Of a stretch of 64,000 bases of DNA, positions 10,799 to 22,072 are shown piece by piece. Below the pieces are notes generated by a model. The model made no database searches. It was not told where the DNA came from and was given only the letters and a program-made list of their open reading frames with translations. Position 1 is the first letter of the stretch, and each line of letters starts with the position of its first letter. This stretch comes from Zygnema cylindricum (taxonomy: Eukaryota > Streptophyta > Zygnematophyceae > Zygnematales > Zygnemataceae): the NCBI GenBank assembly GCA_037447655.1, contig JBBHKE010003072.1, positions 89,768 to 153,767 of the forward strand. The letters run 5' to 3'. Made by a program: the position numbers and the translations under genes.

Positions 10799-13700
10799 AT
10801 GAAGGGTCCTCCTTTAAGAGGCCATCTATCAATGGCATCAGTTCCTGCTGGACAAGGGAGGTCCTCTTTGCTGATTTTGTCCTTATCTATCACAATTCTG
10901 GTGAGTTTATCGCTTTGTTATTGTTTCTTGGAGGAAAACAAGGAAAAATGCGAAAGTTATCACTTCGTTGAGAAATTGTAAGATTGAACGTGGCGTATAT
11001 TTCTGTGCAAATCACTATGATTTTTTAGATGTTTTGTTTTTTGTTAATACAGCTTCGCTACTCGATCTGGTGTTCATTCCTGTCTTTTCTATTACTGCAG
11101 ACAAACTTGAATGTACTTCTTGAATACTTTTTTCTAGTTGCTTTATTGAAGGATGATTTTCCTATGATTCAGTGTCAATTTGGTTGTATTTACAAAACCC
11201 GTCCTCTGGATTGGCTTTCTGGGATATTTTTTGATTTTCTGTGGTCAAAGCCGACATTTTTGTCCTCTTACAGAATGACTTTTGTATGTAGATCCTAGTT
11301 ATATCCAATTACTATCTTCTTTGGTCAAGTAAGGATAATTTTTTTAATTCCGGCATCAACTACTTTTCTGCTACGATGGATTCGACAAACAATACTGTGA
11401 CTGACTCCATAATGAATGTAACTGATTCCATAATGAATGTAACGGCGAATGAAGGGAAACTTGGTTCAAATAATGCCGCTCGTTGTCCCCATTACTTTAA
11501 GTTCATTATCGAGGATTTGGCTCCATGGAAAAGATTGGGAGGAATAACTCTCCAAGCGGTGGAAAATACAAAAGCTCAAGCTGCAATGAGGATTCAAATA
11601 CTAGATGGAAAGTTGTACGTTCATGAGTATTTTGTGAGTTCCTTTCTGTATTTCTCTCCATCTCTGTCGCATTCTGCCCTCTTTCTCCATTTCCTTCTCT
11701 GCCTCCCTGGTTTTCTTGAGAATGTGGATTGATGAGAAAATAATCATGAGCGCGGGAACAAGTGTGAAGTATGTGATGATGAGAGGTGTATGTTTTTCTC
11801 TTGATTTCTTGTGTTTTTTCTGATTTTGTTGGTCGTCGAAACTTTTCCTGGAATTGCGGGGGCTACTAAGTCTAAAAATTAGGTCATAGGATACTATTGT
11901 TGTGTGGCCTGAGTTTTCGATCAATGATATGAATGCACTTTGGTTATGTCTGAGTGATAGAATAACGGCTTTCGAGGAATAATTTTGCAAGCACTTATTT
12001 CATCGAAACGGCACACGGCTGTTAACTTTTGCGTGGGTGTGGCGTTTTGTTCTCTTTTTTTGTTTTTGCTTGTTTTTTGGGGATGACATAAAAAACTTGG
12101 AAAATTTTGTTATGCACGTGAGTAACATTTTATTATCACCCAACAAGATCCTATGGGAAAAACTTGTATTGGTTATGAACAATGTGTTTGCATTTTGGTT
12201 GATGGAAGGGCTCAGGTTTGTTTTCAGACAAGAAGCATTTTTACTGTTTGGGGAATATTGCAACTTCTTCAAAGGTGAAGCCTTAATGTATATTTTCATT
12301 TGTTTCTCGCTTCTTGGAGTTCTAGGAAAACCGAAATTCAGAAACAGAAAAACTGAAAACTTCAAACAGTATAACTTTACGAATTTAAACGCTCAAAGAA
12401 ATACTGCAACCTTAATTTTCCTTTATTGGCAAATAAACACTTGTTTAACTCCTTTGTTATCATTTGTGTCTTGAACCATGTACAGTTTTCCGTACATTGT
12501 GACCATGGTTTGGCTAAAATCGTAATCGTGTTTTTTTTGGATTTGACAATTTCACTGTTTAACCATCTATCACTGGCGCAGATAATTCTGATTTTAGTTT
12601 CAGATTTCTCATTTCAATCCATATAAATTTATTCATCTTTTACTTCGATCTTTTGGTCACTACTTTTTCATCTGTACTAAAGCTACCTCACGCTCTCATT
12701 CTTCTAAAATGTGACTTAATTCCCCTCATTTTCCGCCCTCCGGCTCTTCCTCCTGTCCCTGTTTTCATCTCCCTCTTTTTCACCTCTCTCTACACCTCTT
12801 CCTCATCTTCTCCTCCCTCGTCCTGATTGTGGCTTCACAGATATCCGAAACAAATTCCGGACGTAGATTTCATGTTGGAGTGTGGGGATTTTCCGATTCA
12901 TTTGAAGGCATATGCAGCTTTCCAAAGGGACCCTCCCCTTTTATTTCGATATTGTACTACTTCTCTCTTTCAGGAGGTCCTGTGGCCTGACTGGTCCTTT
13001 TGGGGCTGGTAATTTCTTCAAAAAAGGCCGATTAAAACCCATTCATCAAGTACTGGTTAGAAGATTAGAAAATGTACTAAAGAACTCTAATTTGTCTTTT
13101 AAAGAATACCATGTAAAGTCTGGAATACTGGCGAAAAATCCTGAAACGGTCTTGAAAAGCCTGAGTGCCTGAGCCTGAGCGCTCAAAATATTTGAGGATC
13201 GCTAAACGAGCCCTTCAAATGTTTTCTACATTTCCTAAATCCGTAAAAAACATGTTAGAAAAACAATATAAACTGTTTAAAATCTTAAAAGAAGCTTAAA
13301 AAAGCCTTTTACAAACAAATGAATTCCTGAAAAAGTCTACTCTTTGACACGAAACTCAAACCAAACAAAATTCTCAGACCCGTCCAAAATTGCAGATTTG
13401 GGAGGGGAACTGGAAATTGCACTTTTTCTTTCAAATTTTCTGGAACATCAGAAAAGCTCAACCAAAAGAGCTTTCTTTGTGAAAGGGTTTTCGCAACATT
13501 TTTGGGAAAATCAAAAAGTTGTTTCCATCTGTTCTGCTCTAAAACTGGATCTCAAAGTTTTTTAGAAGACCACGTTGAAAATCTCAGTCCAGGGAAAAAA
13601 ATTACATTCGGTATCTTTGCAATTATCCAGAAAACCACACAAGGTTTTACATGTCTATAAAAGCAACATCGTAAGCGCTTTTATTATTTGTAAAACTACA

Positions 13701-15932
13701 CTGTGAATCGTTATTAGCGTTACTGAGCAGTAATTTGGTGCCTCTTCTTTTTTGCCCTCAGACCACAAAATACCGTTAATAATACTAGTTTTTTTCTCAA
13801 CATCGATTCTTTAAACAGTTGAAAAACAGCCCAGATAGTTTGAAACTGGATCAGTGTTAATAACAGTAATATAAAGCACTGGTAATTTCTTGATCTAATA
13901 ACGATCCATGGAGTAGTTAAAACTACTGAAATCATATCTCCCCTGCCCCTATTCTTCTTTTTGTTGTTTTTTTTTTCTTTTGTTGTTATTTTTACTTTCT
14001 GTTGTTGTTATTCTCACTGTCGTTATTTTTCTTTTTGCAACTTCTGTCCCCCATAGGCCGGAAATTATGATTGAAAAATGGGAGACGGTTTATCCGGCAA
14101 TGCTTAATAGATCCTCCGCCCTTTCATGGGAAGAGAGGATACCGTTAGCTCATTGGAAAGGAGCCGTGGGAACCGCTGGTATTAGAGGAGAAGTTTTTAA
14201 ATGCCACGATCCTGAGGCGCATAAATGGGGCGTAGAGGTTTTTGACATCAATTGGGAAGCTGAAAAAGAACAGCCAGGAGCAAAGCTTGAAAATCATTGT
14301 ACCCACAGGTGGGAGGGCAAAATCCTTGCGTTACCTGTTCTTGTTTTATTTCAGATCCTTTGTTTTTTTTTTTTTTTATTTGTTGTGTTCAATTATGTGA
14401 GTTTTTTTAGTACTGTTTAAAAGCTTCTCGAAAGCTCTCTTGAGAGAGCGGGAGGTCGGGAGAGGGGGAAGGGAGTGACGGTGAGAAGCAGTTGGAGATA
14501 GGGAAGAGCCTGAGGGAAACAAAGAGACATGACGTAAATCAAGGCTAGAGAGGAAGAGAGAGAGAGGAAAGAGGTGCCTTGGATTGTTTCTTAGGTCTTG
14601 ACTTGCCTTTGGTTCTTAAGGTGACATTGTGTAACATTTTCGGAACAATGATGGTGATAGCGATTTCAGTCAATTTTTTTTGAAGAAAAGGATGTTCTCG
14701 TAGTTTGTTGTTCTTTTTTTCTTGCAATTTTTAGTGCATACTGTAGAATAATTTGCAAAACCCGAGGATTCTTTTTGGAGACTCTTTTCGAGGTTTTCTT
14801 TGGAAGTCTTTCAGATCTCCCTCCAAAAAATTTAAAGGTTTTTGTGTTGTTCTTTGAAGTACTTATGAAGTTTTTGGAAACTTTTTAATGCTTTTTTGGG
14901 GAGGAAAACAGGTATAAGATCTACATGGAGGGCCGCTCGTGGTCGTGCAGTTTAAAATATATTTTAGCTTGTGCCTCAACGGTTTTTTACATAAAGTCGA
15001 CCTATATCGATTTCTTCTCCCGAGCTTTAAAGGAATATACCCATTTTATTCCTGTGGATTTGGAGCGTCCAATATGTGAGACCCTCAAGGTGAGAACAAG
15101 AGGGAAGAGGAGGAAGGGAGGGGTGGGAAGGATGGATTATTTCAGTATTGGAAGAGGAGGAAAGCTAAGAAAAAAGATAAGCTAAGCTTAGAAGGGCAAA
15201 AGGAAAGAGGAGAAAACAATAAAAAAAAAGAAATTACAAGAAGTTATTGTTGCTCATACGATTCATGTAAGAGATGTTGAATTACAAGGAACCTTGCAAG
15301 AAGATTGTTCCACATTGTTTTTTGTAATTGGAAAGCCAAGGGTAAAGAGTGATGCTTCTTGCGTGATTTTATTTGGAGGGATAGGAATGTACGGTCTTTA
15401 AAAACAAATTTTGCGATGTACGGTGGATATTCATCATAGTTTGACTATTTTTGAAAAGAAATAAATACTAATTAATGTATTTTTTTTTCTTATGTACGCG
15501 AAATATTCATCATAGTTTCACTATTTTTGAAAAGAAATAAATACTAATTAATGTAATTTCTTTCTTATATAGGATGGGGTGACATGGGGTGAGACAAATC
15601 CGGCGATGGCGAAGTCGATAGGATTGGCCGGAAGTCAATTTGTGGAGAAAGAATTGAATATGGACACGGTTTACGAATATATGTACCACTTGTTACGTTA
15701 TTATCATAGTCTTCAACAATTTCAACCGGTACGAGCTCCCAATTCAGTTCACATTACTATTGAGTCTGTTTTAAGAGACCATCCGGTTGAGATGCACCCA
15801 TATTTTGGTGAAAGGGAAATACCAACTTTAAAAGAACCATGCCTTTTTGATTATTATTCATTGCTAAAAAAACAAAATCTTAAAGAATTATTTATCGAGG
15901 TTTTAAGCTTTAATAAAAAAACTACGAATTAG
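10799..15932 (+). CDS. GT90-family (Rumi/CAP10-like, DUF821) protein O-glycosyltransferase, 7 exons
   Basis: Exons 10799-10977, 11330-11633, 12216-12274, 12841-13008, 14057-14308, 14912-15089 and 15573-15932 have GT-AG borders, compatible phases and total 1500 nt (499 aa plus stop). The N-terminus has one hydrophobic segment (SSLLILSLSITILVSLSLCY), suggesting a type II Golgi/ER membrane protein. Family landmarks in order: CPHYFKFIIEDLAPW (about residue 110), FTVWGILQLLQ, YPKQIPDVDFML, PPLLFRYC, LWPDWSFWGWPE, HWKGAVGTAGIRGEVFKC, NHCTHRYKIYMEGRSWSCSL, YILACASTVFYIKS, DFFSRALKEYTHFIPV and a C-terminal helix region. GT90 enzymes move glucose or xylose from UDP-sugar to protein or glycan acceptors in the secretory pathway; the plant substrate is not settled. 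The stem has a duplicated SIMNVTD unit with N-glycosylation sequons. The join 10977/11330 is the least certain; a donor at 10901 is the alternative. Confidence 0.85.
11405..11444 (+). repeat. Tandem duplication inside GT90 exon 2
   Basis: CTCCATAATGAATGTAACTG is followed at once by a near copy, giving duplicated SIMNVT in the stem region between membrane anchor and catalytic domain, with two or more Asn-X-Thr sequons. Confidence 0.8.
13682..13730 (+). repeat. Single end of the TA-site MITE family in GT90 intron 4
   Basis: TACACTGTGAATCGTTATTAGCG resembles the inverted end of the element at 43721-44117. Similar lone ends occur near 7668, 18114, 19328, 31640 and 38450. Confidence 0.5.
15418..15563 (+). 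repeat. Direct duplication of the 3' end of GT90 intron 6
   Basis: ATTCATCATAGTTTGACTAT...AAATACTAATTAATGTA is followed by a second near-identical copy of about 70 bp. Each copy contains a TACTAATTAA stretch resembling a branch site and ends in a T-rich tract. Only the second is followed by the used acceptor at 15572. Confidence 0.8.
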
Positions 15933-16113
15933 AAGGTTTATTTGATCTATTAGTCTAAAGTAGAAGTAACACAAAGTATTGTTTGGAAAGCAATTTTTTA
16001 TTTGTAGGAAGTTTTTTTTTTTAACGAAAGTTTTGTTATGAAACACAATGAAGATGAAATCTGATTGTCTAGTTTATTTGGAAGATTAAGCATCAAAAAA
16101 ATAATTTCGAATT
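15933..16113 (+). other. 3' flank of GT90 gene
   Basis: Short AT-rich segment between the GT90 stop codon and the assembly gap; probably 3' UTR. No canonical AATAAA was located. Confidence 0.4.
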
Positions 16114-16123
16114 NNNNNNNNNN
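16114..16123. other. Assembly gap (10 N)
   Basis: Ten unknown bases, probably a nominal-size gap. The LTR fragment to its right starts abruptly here, so LTR sequence is likely missing or collapsed. Confidence 0.99.
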
Positions 16124-16617
16124 ATTATCACCACGTCAATTGCCACGTGGCACAATCACATTGGATTACGACATCTCCTGGGATTCCAAGAACGAATCCA
16201 AAAATGACATGTGTCGACTTTTTGGCCATGTTGTACAATATCCGTACATAAAGTACATCGGCACATGTACCTTTATGTACGATACACTATTATGATTGGT
16301 GCCGTACTTCAGTAGATGAGTTTTAGAGAGAGATAGGACTTAGAAAAATTTGATTGATTAGACCCTCTCTCCGAGAGAGCTCCTGTACAAAAGGTCAACT
16401 TTGACCCTTCATAACTTACTGCTCAGGGGAGCAAATTCAGAGATTCTTTTTGCTATAGACTCAGGGGAGTCTTGCCTTTACAGGGGTGAAGGTGATCAGA
16501 GTTTTGGTTTGCCAGGGTGGCAGTTATTCTTGCTGAAACACAAAGGGGTCAGGGTTATCCTAGAGGCTTCTTGTGAGCTGCCTACACTGAGGTCCTATGG
16601 AGGTCTAAGAGTTACAC
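16124..16617 (+). mobile_element. Copia LTR fragment, A type (3' half)
   Basis: Closely similar to 48276-48767 and 53745-54220 of element A: GCCACGTGGCACAATCACAT, the paired GTACATAAAGTAC/GTACCTTTATGTAC arms, TGATTGGTGCCGTACTTCAG, and end GAGGTCTAAGAGTTACA. Its 5' half falls into the gap. Confidence 0.85.
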
Positions 16618-17153
16618 CATGTTGTACAATGGTCGTTCAACAAGTACAATCAGCCAATGTTCCTTCTTGTACTATACACTCTTTTGATTCGCCGAGGGTA
16701 GAGTAGTAGGTAGTTGTGAGTAGGAGTTAAGGGACTTAGCGTGTTTGAGGCGCCTCTCTCCAGGTGACCTTTTGTATTTATAGGCCATTTTTGGCCAGCC
16801 ATAACTAACTGCTCAAGGGAGCAAATTCAGTGATTCTTTTTGCTGCGGACTAAAGGGAGTCCAAGCTACATATGGGTGTAGTTGGTTTGAGTTTTTTCTT
16901 GCCAGGGTGGCGGCATTTGTAAGGGAAAGTCAAAGTGGGGAATGTTGTCCAAAACACATGTTCAAGCTTTGCACTTTGTGGTGAAACTGAGCACACAGAA
17001 AGTCTTATTTCACAGGGGTGATGTTGTATACGATTTCTGACTGTCAAGGTGTCAGTTATTTGGGTTTGTATAAACTTGGAGTTGGCACTATCTAGATAGG
17101 CTTCTTTAGGTCTGCGATTTCTGTGGGGAAATGGAACCCATAGAATTCAGTTA
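16618..17153 (+). mobile_element. Copia LTR fragment, C/D type (3' part)
   Basis: It continues directly from the A-type piece and matches 4745-5385: GATTCTTTTTGCTGCGGACT, GTCAAAGTGGGGAATG, and end AAATGGAACCCATAGAATTC. The abutment of two LTR types suggests that the A-type LTR inserted into this one; the gap hides the proof. Confidence 0.8.
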
Positions 17154-17162
17154 CTACCGTGT

Positions 17163-17433
17163 CAGATTTGCGACGCTAATCATGATGTCACGTACTTCCA
17201 CGATACCAAAGAGTACAAAGTACAATAATGTTGGATTGTATGGATAGTACAAATTTTTCTTTTTTTTTGGTTTTTTGGTCGATTGACCGTAACCGACCGT
17301 TCTTTTTTTCTAGTCAGTCAACCCACCGCAACCGCCTGGCCTTCAAAATTTGGCAACCGAATCCGTTCCAGATCTGGCGCGGGCGGTTGGTTAACGGTTG
17401 GCCACGGTTTTGGTTGACCATTTGCGACCTCTG
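17163..17433. repeat. Dispersed repeat R3, copy 1
   Basis: Related in inverted orientation to 44125-44380: AGATTTGCGACGCTAA at one end and TTTGCGACCTCT at the other, with GACCGT/ACGGTTGG-rich sequence between. Possibly a MITE; no clear target duplication. Confidence 0.6.
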
Positions 17434-19745
17434 CTCTATACCAAATTCGTAGCTTAGCATTAAATTATCGCAGCGATATTGTATCGATTGGAAAATCGCA
17501 GCACGTTAAGACGTCTTAAAACGATATCGCAATATATCTTGAGATATTCTTTACCATATATAACACTACACTACACTGTGTCGCGCTATTAGTGTTAACG
17601 TTTTTTTTCGCCACTTAGCGTTTTCGTGGACACTTATCGGAATGTTACCTCCAGTTGGGATCGAAAGGTAAAATTATCACCTTCCTAGTGGCGGTTTTCA
17701 ATGGAAAACAATGACAAGTGTGCACAGAGAAAATATGTTTTAAGTGACGGAAAATACATCAACTCTAATAGCAGTAAAAAATGTTCTTGTATTTTGTTGT
17801 GATCTAACTTTCGACACTTTCATGGCGAAAGATCTTCATCAAATAAATGCCATTTGTCCGAGATCTCGAGTCATTGGGGGTATATACAATAGAGTACGAT
17901 ATTTATTGCAAATGTACACTATATATTTGTACCCTGACTGTATGTCATACGATTTATTAATTATACATTACACTGAAATGAGAGAAGAAAAAAATGAAGT
18001 CTCGTTGCCACGTCCTATTGTTACTAAACGTGTTCGATGAGAATGTAGAAAGCTTCTTGATTCTTAAGGGTTTCACACTATAGTAACACTTTCTTTTACC
18101 GCAAGTTGTGCGATACAGTACACCATGAATTGCTATTAGTGTAAATATTTATTTATGTAGGGAAAAAAAGTGTTATCAATGTTATTTTGTGCTCGAGGTT
18201 ATAAAGCTAACAAACATTGATTCCAATTAACATACATAACAATAATATATTTACACATTTCCATAGTGAAGTCGTTATAGTTCGTGTCCTTATAGTCGAC
18301 GTCTTAACAAGTTCGAACAAATCCCCCTAGTCTTTATTAACGTGAATCAAGTTTTAGTGTACTTTCTCGTGCCCTCTCCGTGATTTGACACTTTTTTGTA
18401 TGTACGTATACAGGAAACAAGAAACAAATAGCGTACGGACTGGCACATTTTGTATAGTACACTTTTTTCATGCCTCATAAATCAGTGTCACTAACACCAA
18501 TTAAATCTTACCTATATTAATGTAAACAAGAAAATAGTATTATTGATACTATCTTAGGCCCAAGGGTCCTAAGTTAGGAGCGGCGATATAGTGTTATTAA
18601 CCCTAATACTGATTCACAGTTGTGTGTTGAAATTTGTTGGCTTTAGGCCATTGGCCCCAAAACCGCGTTAGCAACATTATTTTATTTATACTTTCTGCAT
18701 AAATAGCCATTCACGGTGTAAGGTGCTTAGGCGTTAGATATCCGGACCGTTGGTTCGTAAGTCGACCGTTTTTATTTGGACGGTTAGCAATCAGTTACAT
18801 GTCTATGAGCCATTGGTAGTCTTATTGTACCCGCAATTGGCTTTTGGATGAACTAGATGATTTGGAAAATCCTAACCGTACTGTTATGTTTAACTTGTGT
18901 CCGCTGTCTGCAAATTTGTGCCGGAGCTTTTACCTACCAGAGCTTTACAACCGGATATCGGGATATCGCTACTTCTCGATTCATGTAGGCGTTACTGTAG
19001 TTTCTTACGGTGGCGTTCTATTATGAAATTATGTAATCGTACGGCCAACTATACGGGCTGGGTTGATTGAGGGTGGCCTTCCATTAGGCGTTTTAGTAAT
19101 TGTACGGATACGTTTACTGAAAGGCGTGCCTTCCATTAGGTCGCGTCAGTAAACCACTTTTTTTTTGCGTGGCTCATTCTGGTTGGTAACACGTAGGTTA
19201 ATATTCGATTCTTAAAATCTTGAAAGAATCTTAGTATGCAAAGTCTGAACGCAATATCTGTACGAGCCGAGATAATATCTGTACCAGCGGAGGTAGTTAA
19301 TGACTCGTACAGAGGGCATTATAATGTATTGTACACCGCGAATCGTAATTAGAGTAATGAAAAAATTAGAGTAAAAAAACAAAAAAAAAACAATTAGAGT
19401 AATGAACTCTAATTTATGTGATAGAACTTTTTCACAGTCGAAGTTTACTCTAATTTATTTAAGTACTCTATATTGGGTTGTGTCGGCTATAAATTTCCGC
19501 GCTGAAATTATGAACACTAAATTACGTAGATGTACAGAATCTGTCAGTCCGTATAGTTTTGACGTCATTATGACGCTAGTATTATTTGTCGCGCTGAATG
19601 TCAGTTAATGTTCACACTGACGACGATGCTGTCGACGGACGAGAGTTATGCGAACGGCTATTTTTCGATGTGATTAATTTTTCGTTTAGTCCGATTTCAC
19701 GTGCGAGCGCGATTGTATTAAATCATTATTTGTACCTTTTTACTT
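17434..19745. other. No recognisable gene; scattered MITE ends
   Basis: The only notable signals are TA-site MITE-like ends at about 17571, 18114 and 19328 (variants of CACCGTGAATCGCTATTAG). The longest frame (17744-18040) has no family resemblance. Confidence 0.5.
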
Positions 19746-19914
19746 AAAAAATTCTTTTTGCTACGGACTCAGGGGAGTCCAGGCTACACAGGGGTGCAGT
19801 CAAATTGTCAGTTTGCCTTCTGAGGCAGAAGTGGTTGTGGCTTAAAGTGGGTTAGTTAAATACTATCTAGAGGCTTCTTGTATTCTGTAGTCCAATGGAG
19901 GACACAGAATTGCA
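19746..19914 (+). mobile_element. Copia LTR fragment, B type (terminal 170 bp)
   Basis: ATTCTTTTTGCTACGGACTC through TCCAATGGAGGACACAGAAT and TGCA matches the 3' end of the element B LTR (60637 region, opposite strand). 5' truncated. Confidence 0.8.
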
Positions 19915-20187
19915 ATTTTGGTATTGATAATTTGAATACAAAAAATGGCGCGTCAAAATATGGTCAAACTATGGTCATTGAATAGCAAGAGGAGAAACCT
20001 GTACTTTTGGTGGGCCGGTGGGTTGGGGGTCGGTTGTCTGTTGGTGGCCAGCCGGTTGACCTGCATCCATCCAACTAGCATGGCAGGCGGCACATGGCAT
20101 GTACGACGTGCACGCTTGTGATCGTTTGTACAACGTAGATCTTTTTTCTCCTTTTCATGTGTACCAATGGTAATCAATGGTAATCAT

Positions 20188-20233
20188 CCAGTTGGACACA
20201 ACTCTCCTTGCGAGGAGAGTTGTGTCCTACTGG
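20188..20233. repeat. Isolated 21-bp stem, 4-nt loop hairpin
   Basis: CCAGTTGGACACAACTCTCCT (20188-20208), loop TGCG, then its inverse to 20233, with one mismatch. It is too short for a plant miRNA precursor and has no T run for Pol III termination. It may be the fused ends of a deleted MITE. Confidence 0.8.
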
Positions 20234-21482
20234 TTGATGTGCGCGATTGCTTCGCGGATCTAAAAAAGTGAAACATCCAACGGTCAAATATTACGCCTAC
20301 ATCATTTGATCTTCCCGACAACTTTCCAGCAACGATGTTTCGTCTGACAAAAATAAAATTATGGTACAGCTCGGTACGGCGTTTGTCGAAAACGTACGGC
20401 GTCTAATAACGAACCCCACTTTTTGCCTAATGGAATGTTACCTTGAGACGATATTTCATCATTTACAGCCTGTAGACCTCGTGTTCTAAATTGAGTGGCA
20501 CCCCGCAAGCTACAATCCGATATTGAATATCCTTAAATTTTCTCTCACCGACAATCTTCACCTGCGTACCATGTACCTGCGTACCAAGTCATCATACGAC
20601 AAAACTTTTGTTCTTTTGCAAACGCCAGGCTTCTACGCTAGCTCATATTTTAAGGTTCCTGTTTTTTCGAGCATGACGAAAATCCTTTGCCGAAAATAGT
20701 GTGACGAAAGAGCATTGCCAAAGATAACGCGACGAAGGACCGTTTCGAGGTTGCTTTTTTTATTTTCCGTTGCATTTTGAAAGGTACATATCATGTGCAA
20801 ATTTTGTGATTTTTCGTTGGTTGTCCATCGTGACACGTGGCTCAATCGTCCAGCGTGTCGCGATGCATATTTTTTCGTACCTGACAACCCACCTCCTATG
20901 TCTCCTCGTACGTTGTCAGCTACAGAGAAAATGAAGCAAATGCCTCGCGAATGAATATCCGATGGTCAGTGTTACCTCCCAGACCTTCGGAGAGTATTGG
21001 TAAGATTCTTTGTAATGTTGTTTCACGTTTAAAAACAAAATAAGAGGTACGGTTTGGTACGGATAGGCGCGGATTTCTGTAAACTACCCCACTTTTGACC
21101 GATGGAACCATTGATCAAAACTTTTCTTTGAACCTAAAATGGTAAATAATAACCTCTTTTGTTTTTTTGTCAATTTTTAAATGGTTCAAAATCAGCGGTC
21201 TCATTTGGAACTAGACTAAAAGTAAACAACACTAATATAGACCAAACGCCTAAAACTTCGTTACTCTATTGTCAATCCATAGTATAGTCTGCGGGTTTCA
21301 GTTTAACAAGCTTCCATTTCCCGCGCACCAAACTTAGCCCAGATACAACGCAGACTGGAACGCAAGTTTGTACTTTGTTATTTATGTCTTCTAGCTTTCC
21401 TTTTCAGTACTGTAATTTATTTTTGTGTGAGTTTTTTTTTTTTTTTTTTTTTGTTCTATCTTTCCTTTTCTTTTCTTTTATT

Positions 21483-21516
<34 letters not shown>

Positions 21517-22072
21517 CGTTTGTTTCCACTTACTCAAATGGTTTAATAAAACTTGTTATATCATATCTTAGTTGAGAACAAACAAATTGTTCACACTAAT
21601 CACATATTTGTGAAGGAATAAAGATGTTCCAGTATCGAACATCTGACAATAAGTGAGACAGTTCACACTCATATTTTTGAAGACGAATAAAATTGTTCAC
21701 GGGGTCATACATTTTAAGAAGTGAAATTGTTCGCACTAATTATATATTTGAAGAGAAATAAATTACTACATGTTAGTTTATTACATACAAAAAAACAGTC
21801 ACAGGTCAGTTTTCATAGAAAAGAAATTGCACAGCAATTTTTACTACTGAAAAAGACCATACAAAACAAGGTATTGAAAGAAAAAAAAGTATTGAAACAA
21901 AAAAAGTATTTTTTCATCACTTTTACAAAAAAGCACCCTTGCCGTAATTGTGGCGGATACTTAAAAATTGCTTTGCACTGTAAGCATTTTTAACTAAAAG
22001 AGGATCTCTGTACATTCCTTTAGTAAAATAAAAAGTTGCGTTTTCAACCTAAATAAAGAATTCAAGGATTCC
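20234..22072. other. Gene-free spacer with long T tracts
   Basis: No protein family was recognised. T-only or nearly T-only tracts lie at about 21430-21452 and 21485-21517. Confidence 0.5.

Noticed and set aside
11029-11298. 89-codon frame between GT90 exons 1 and 2 as an extra exon
   Set aside because: It would put a stop or wrong phase before the conserved exon 2, and relatives have no such segment.
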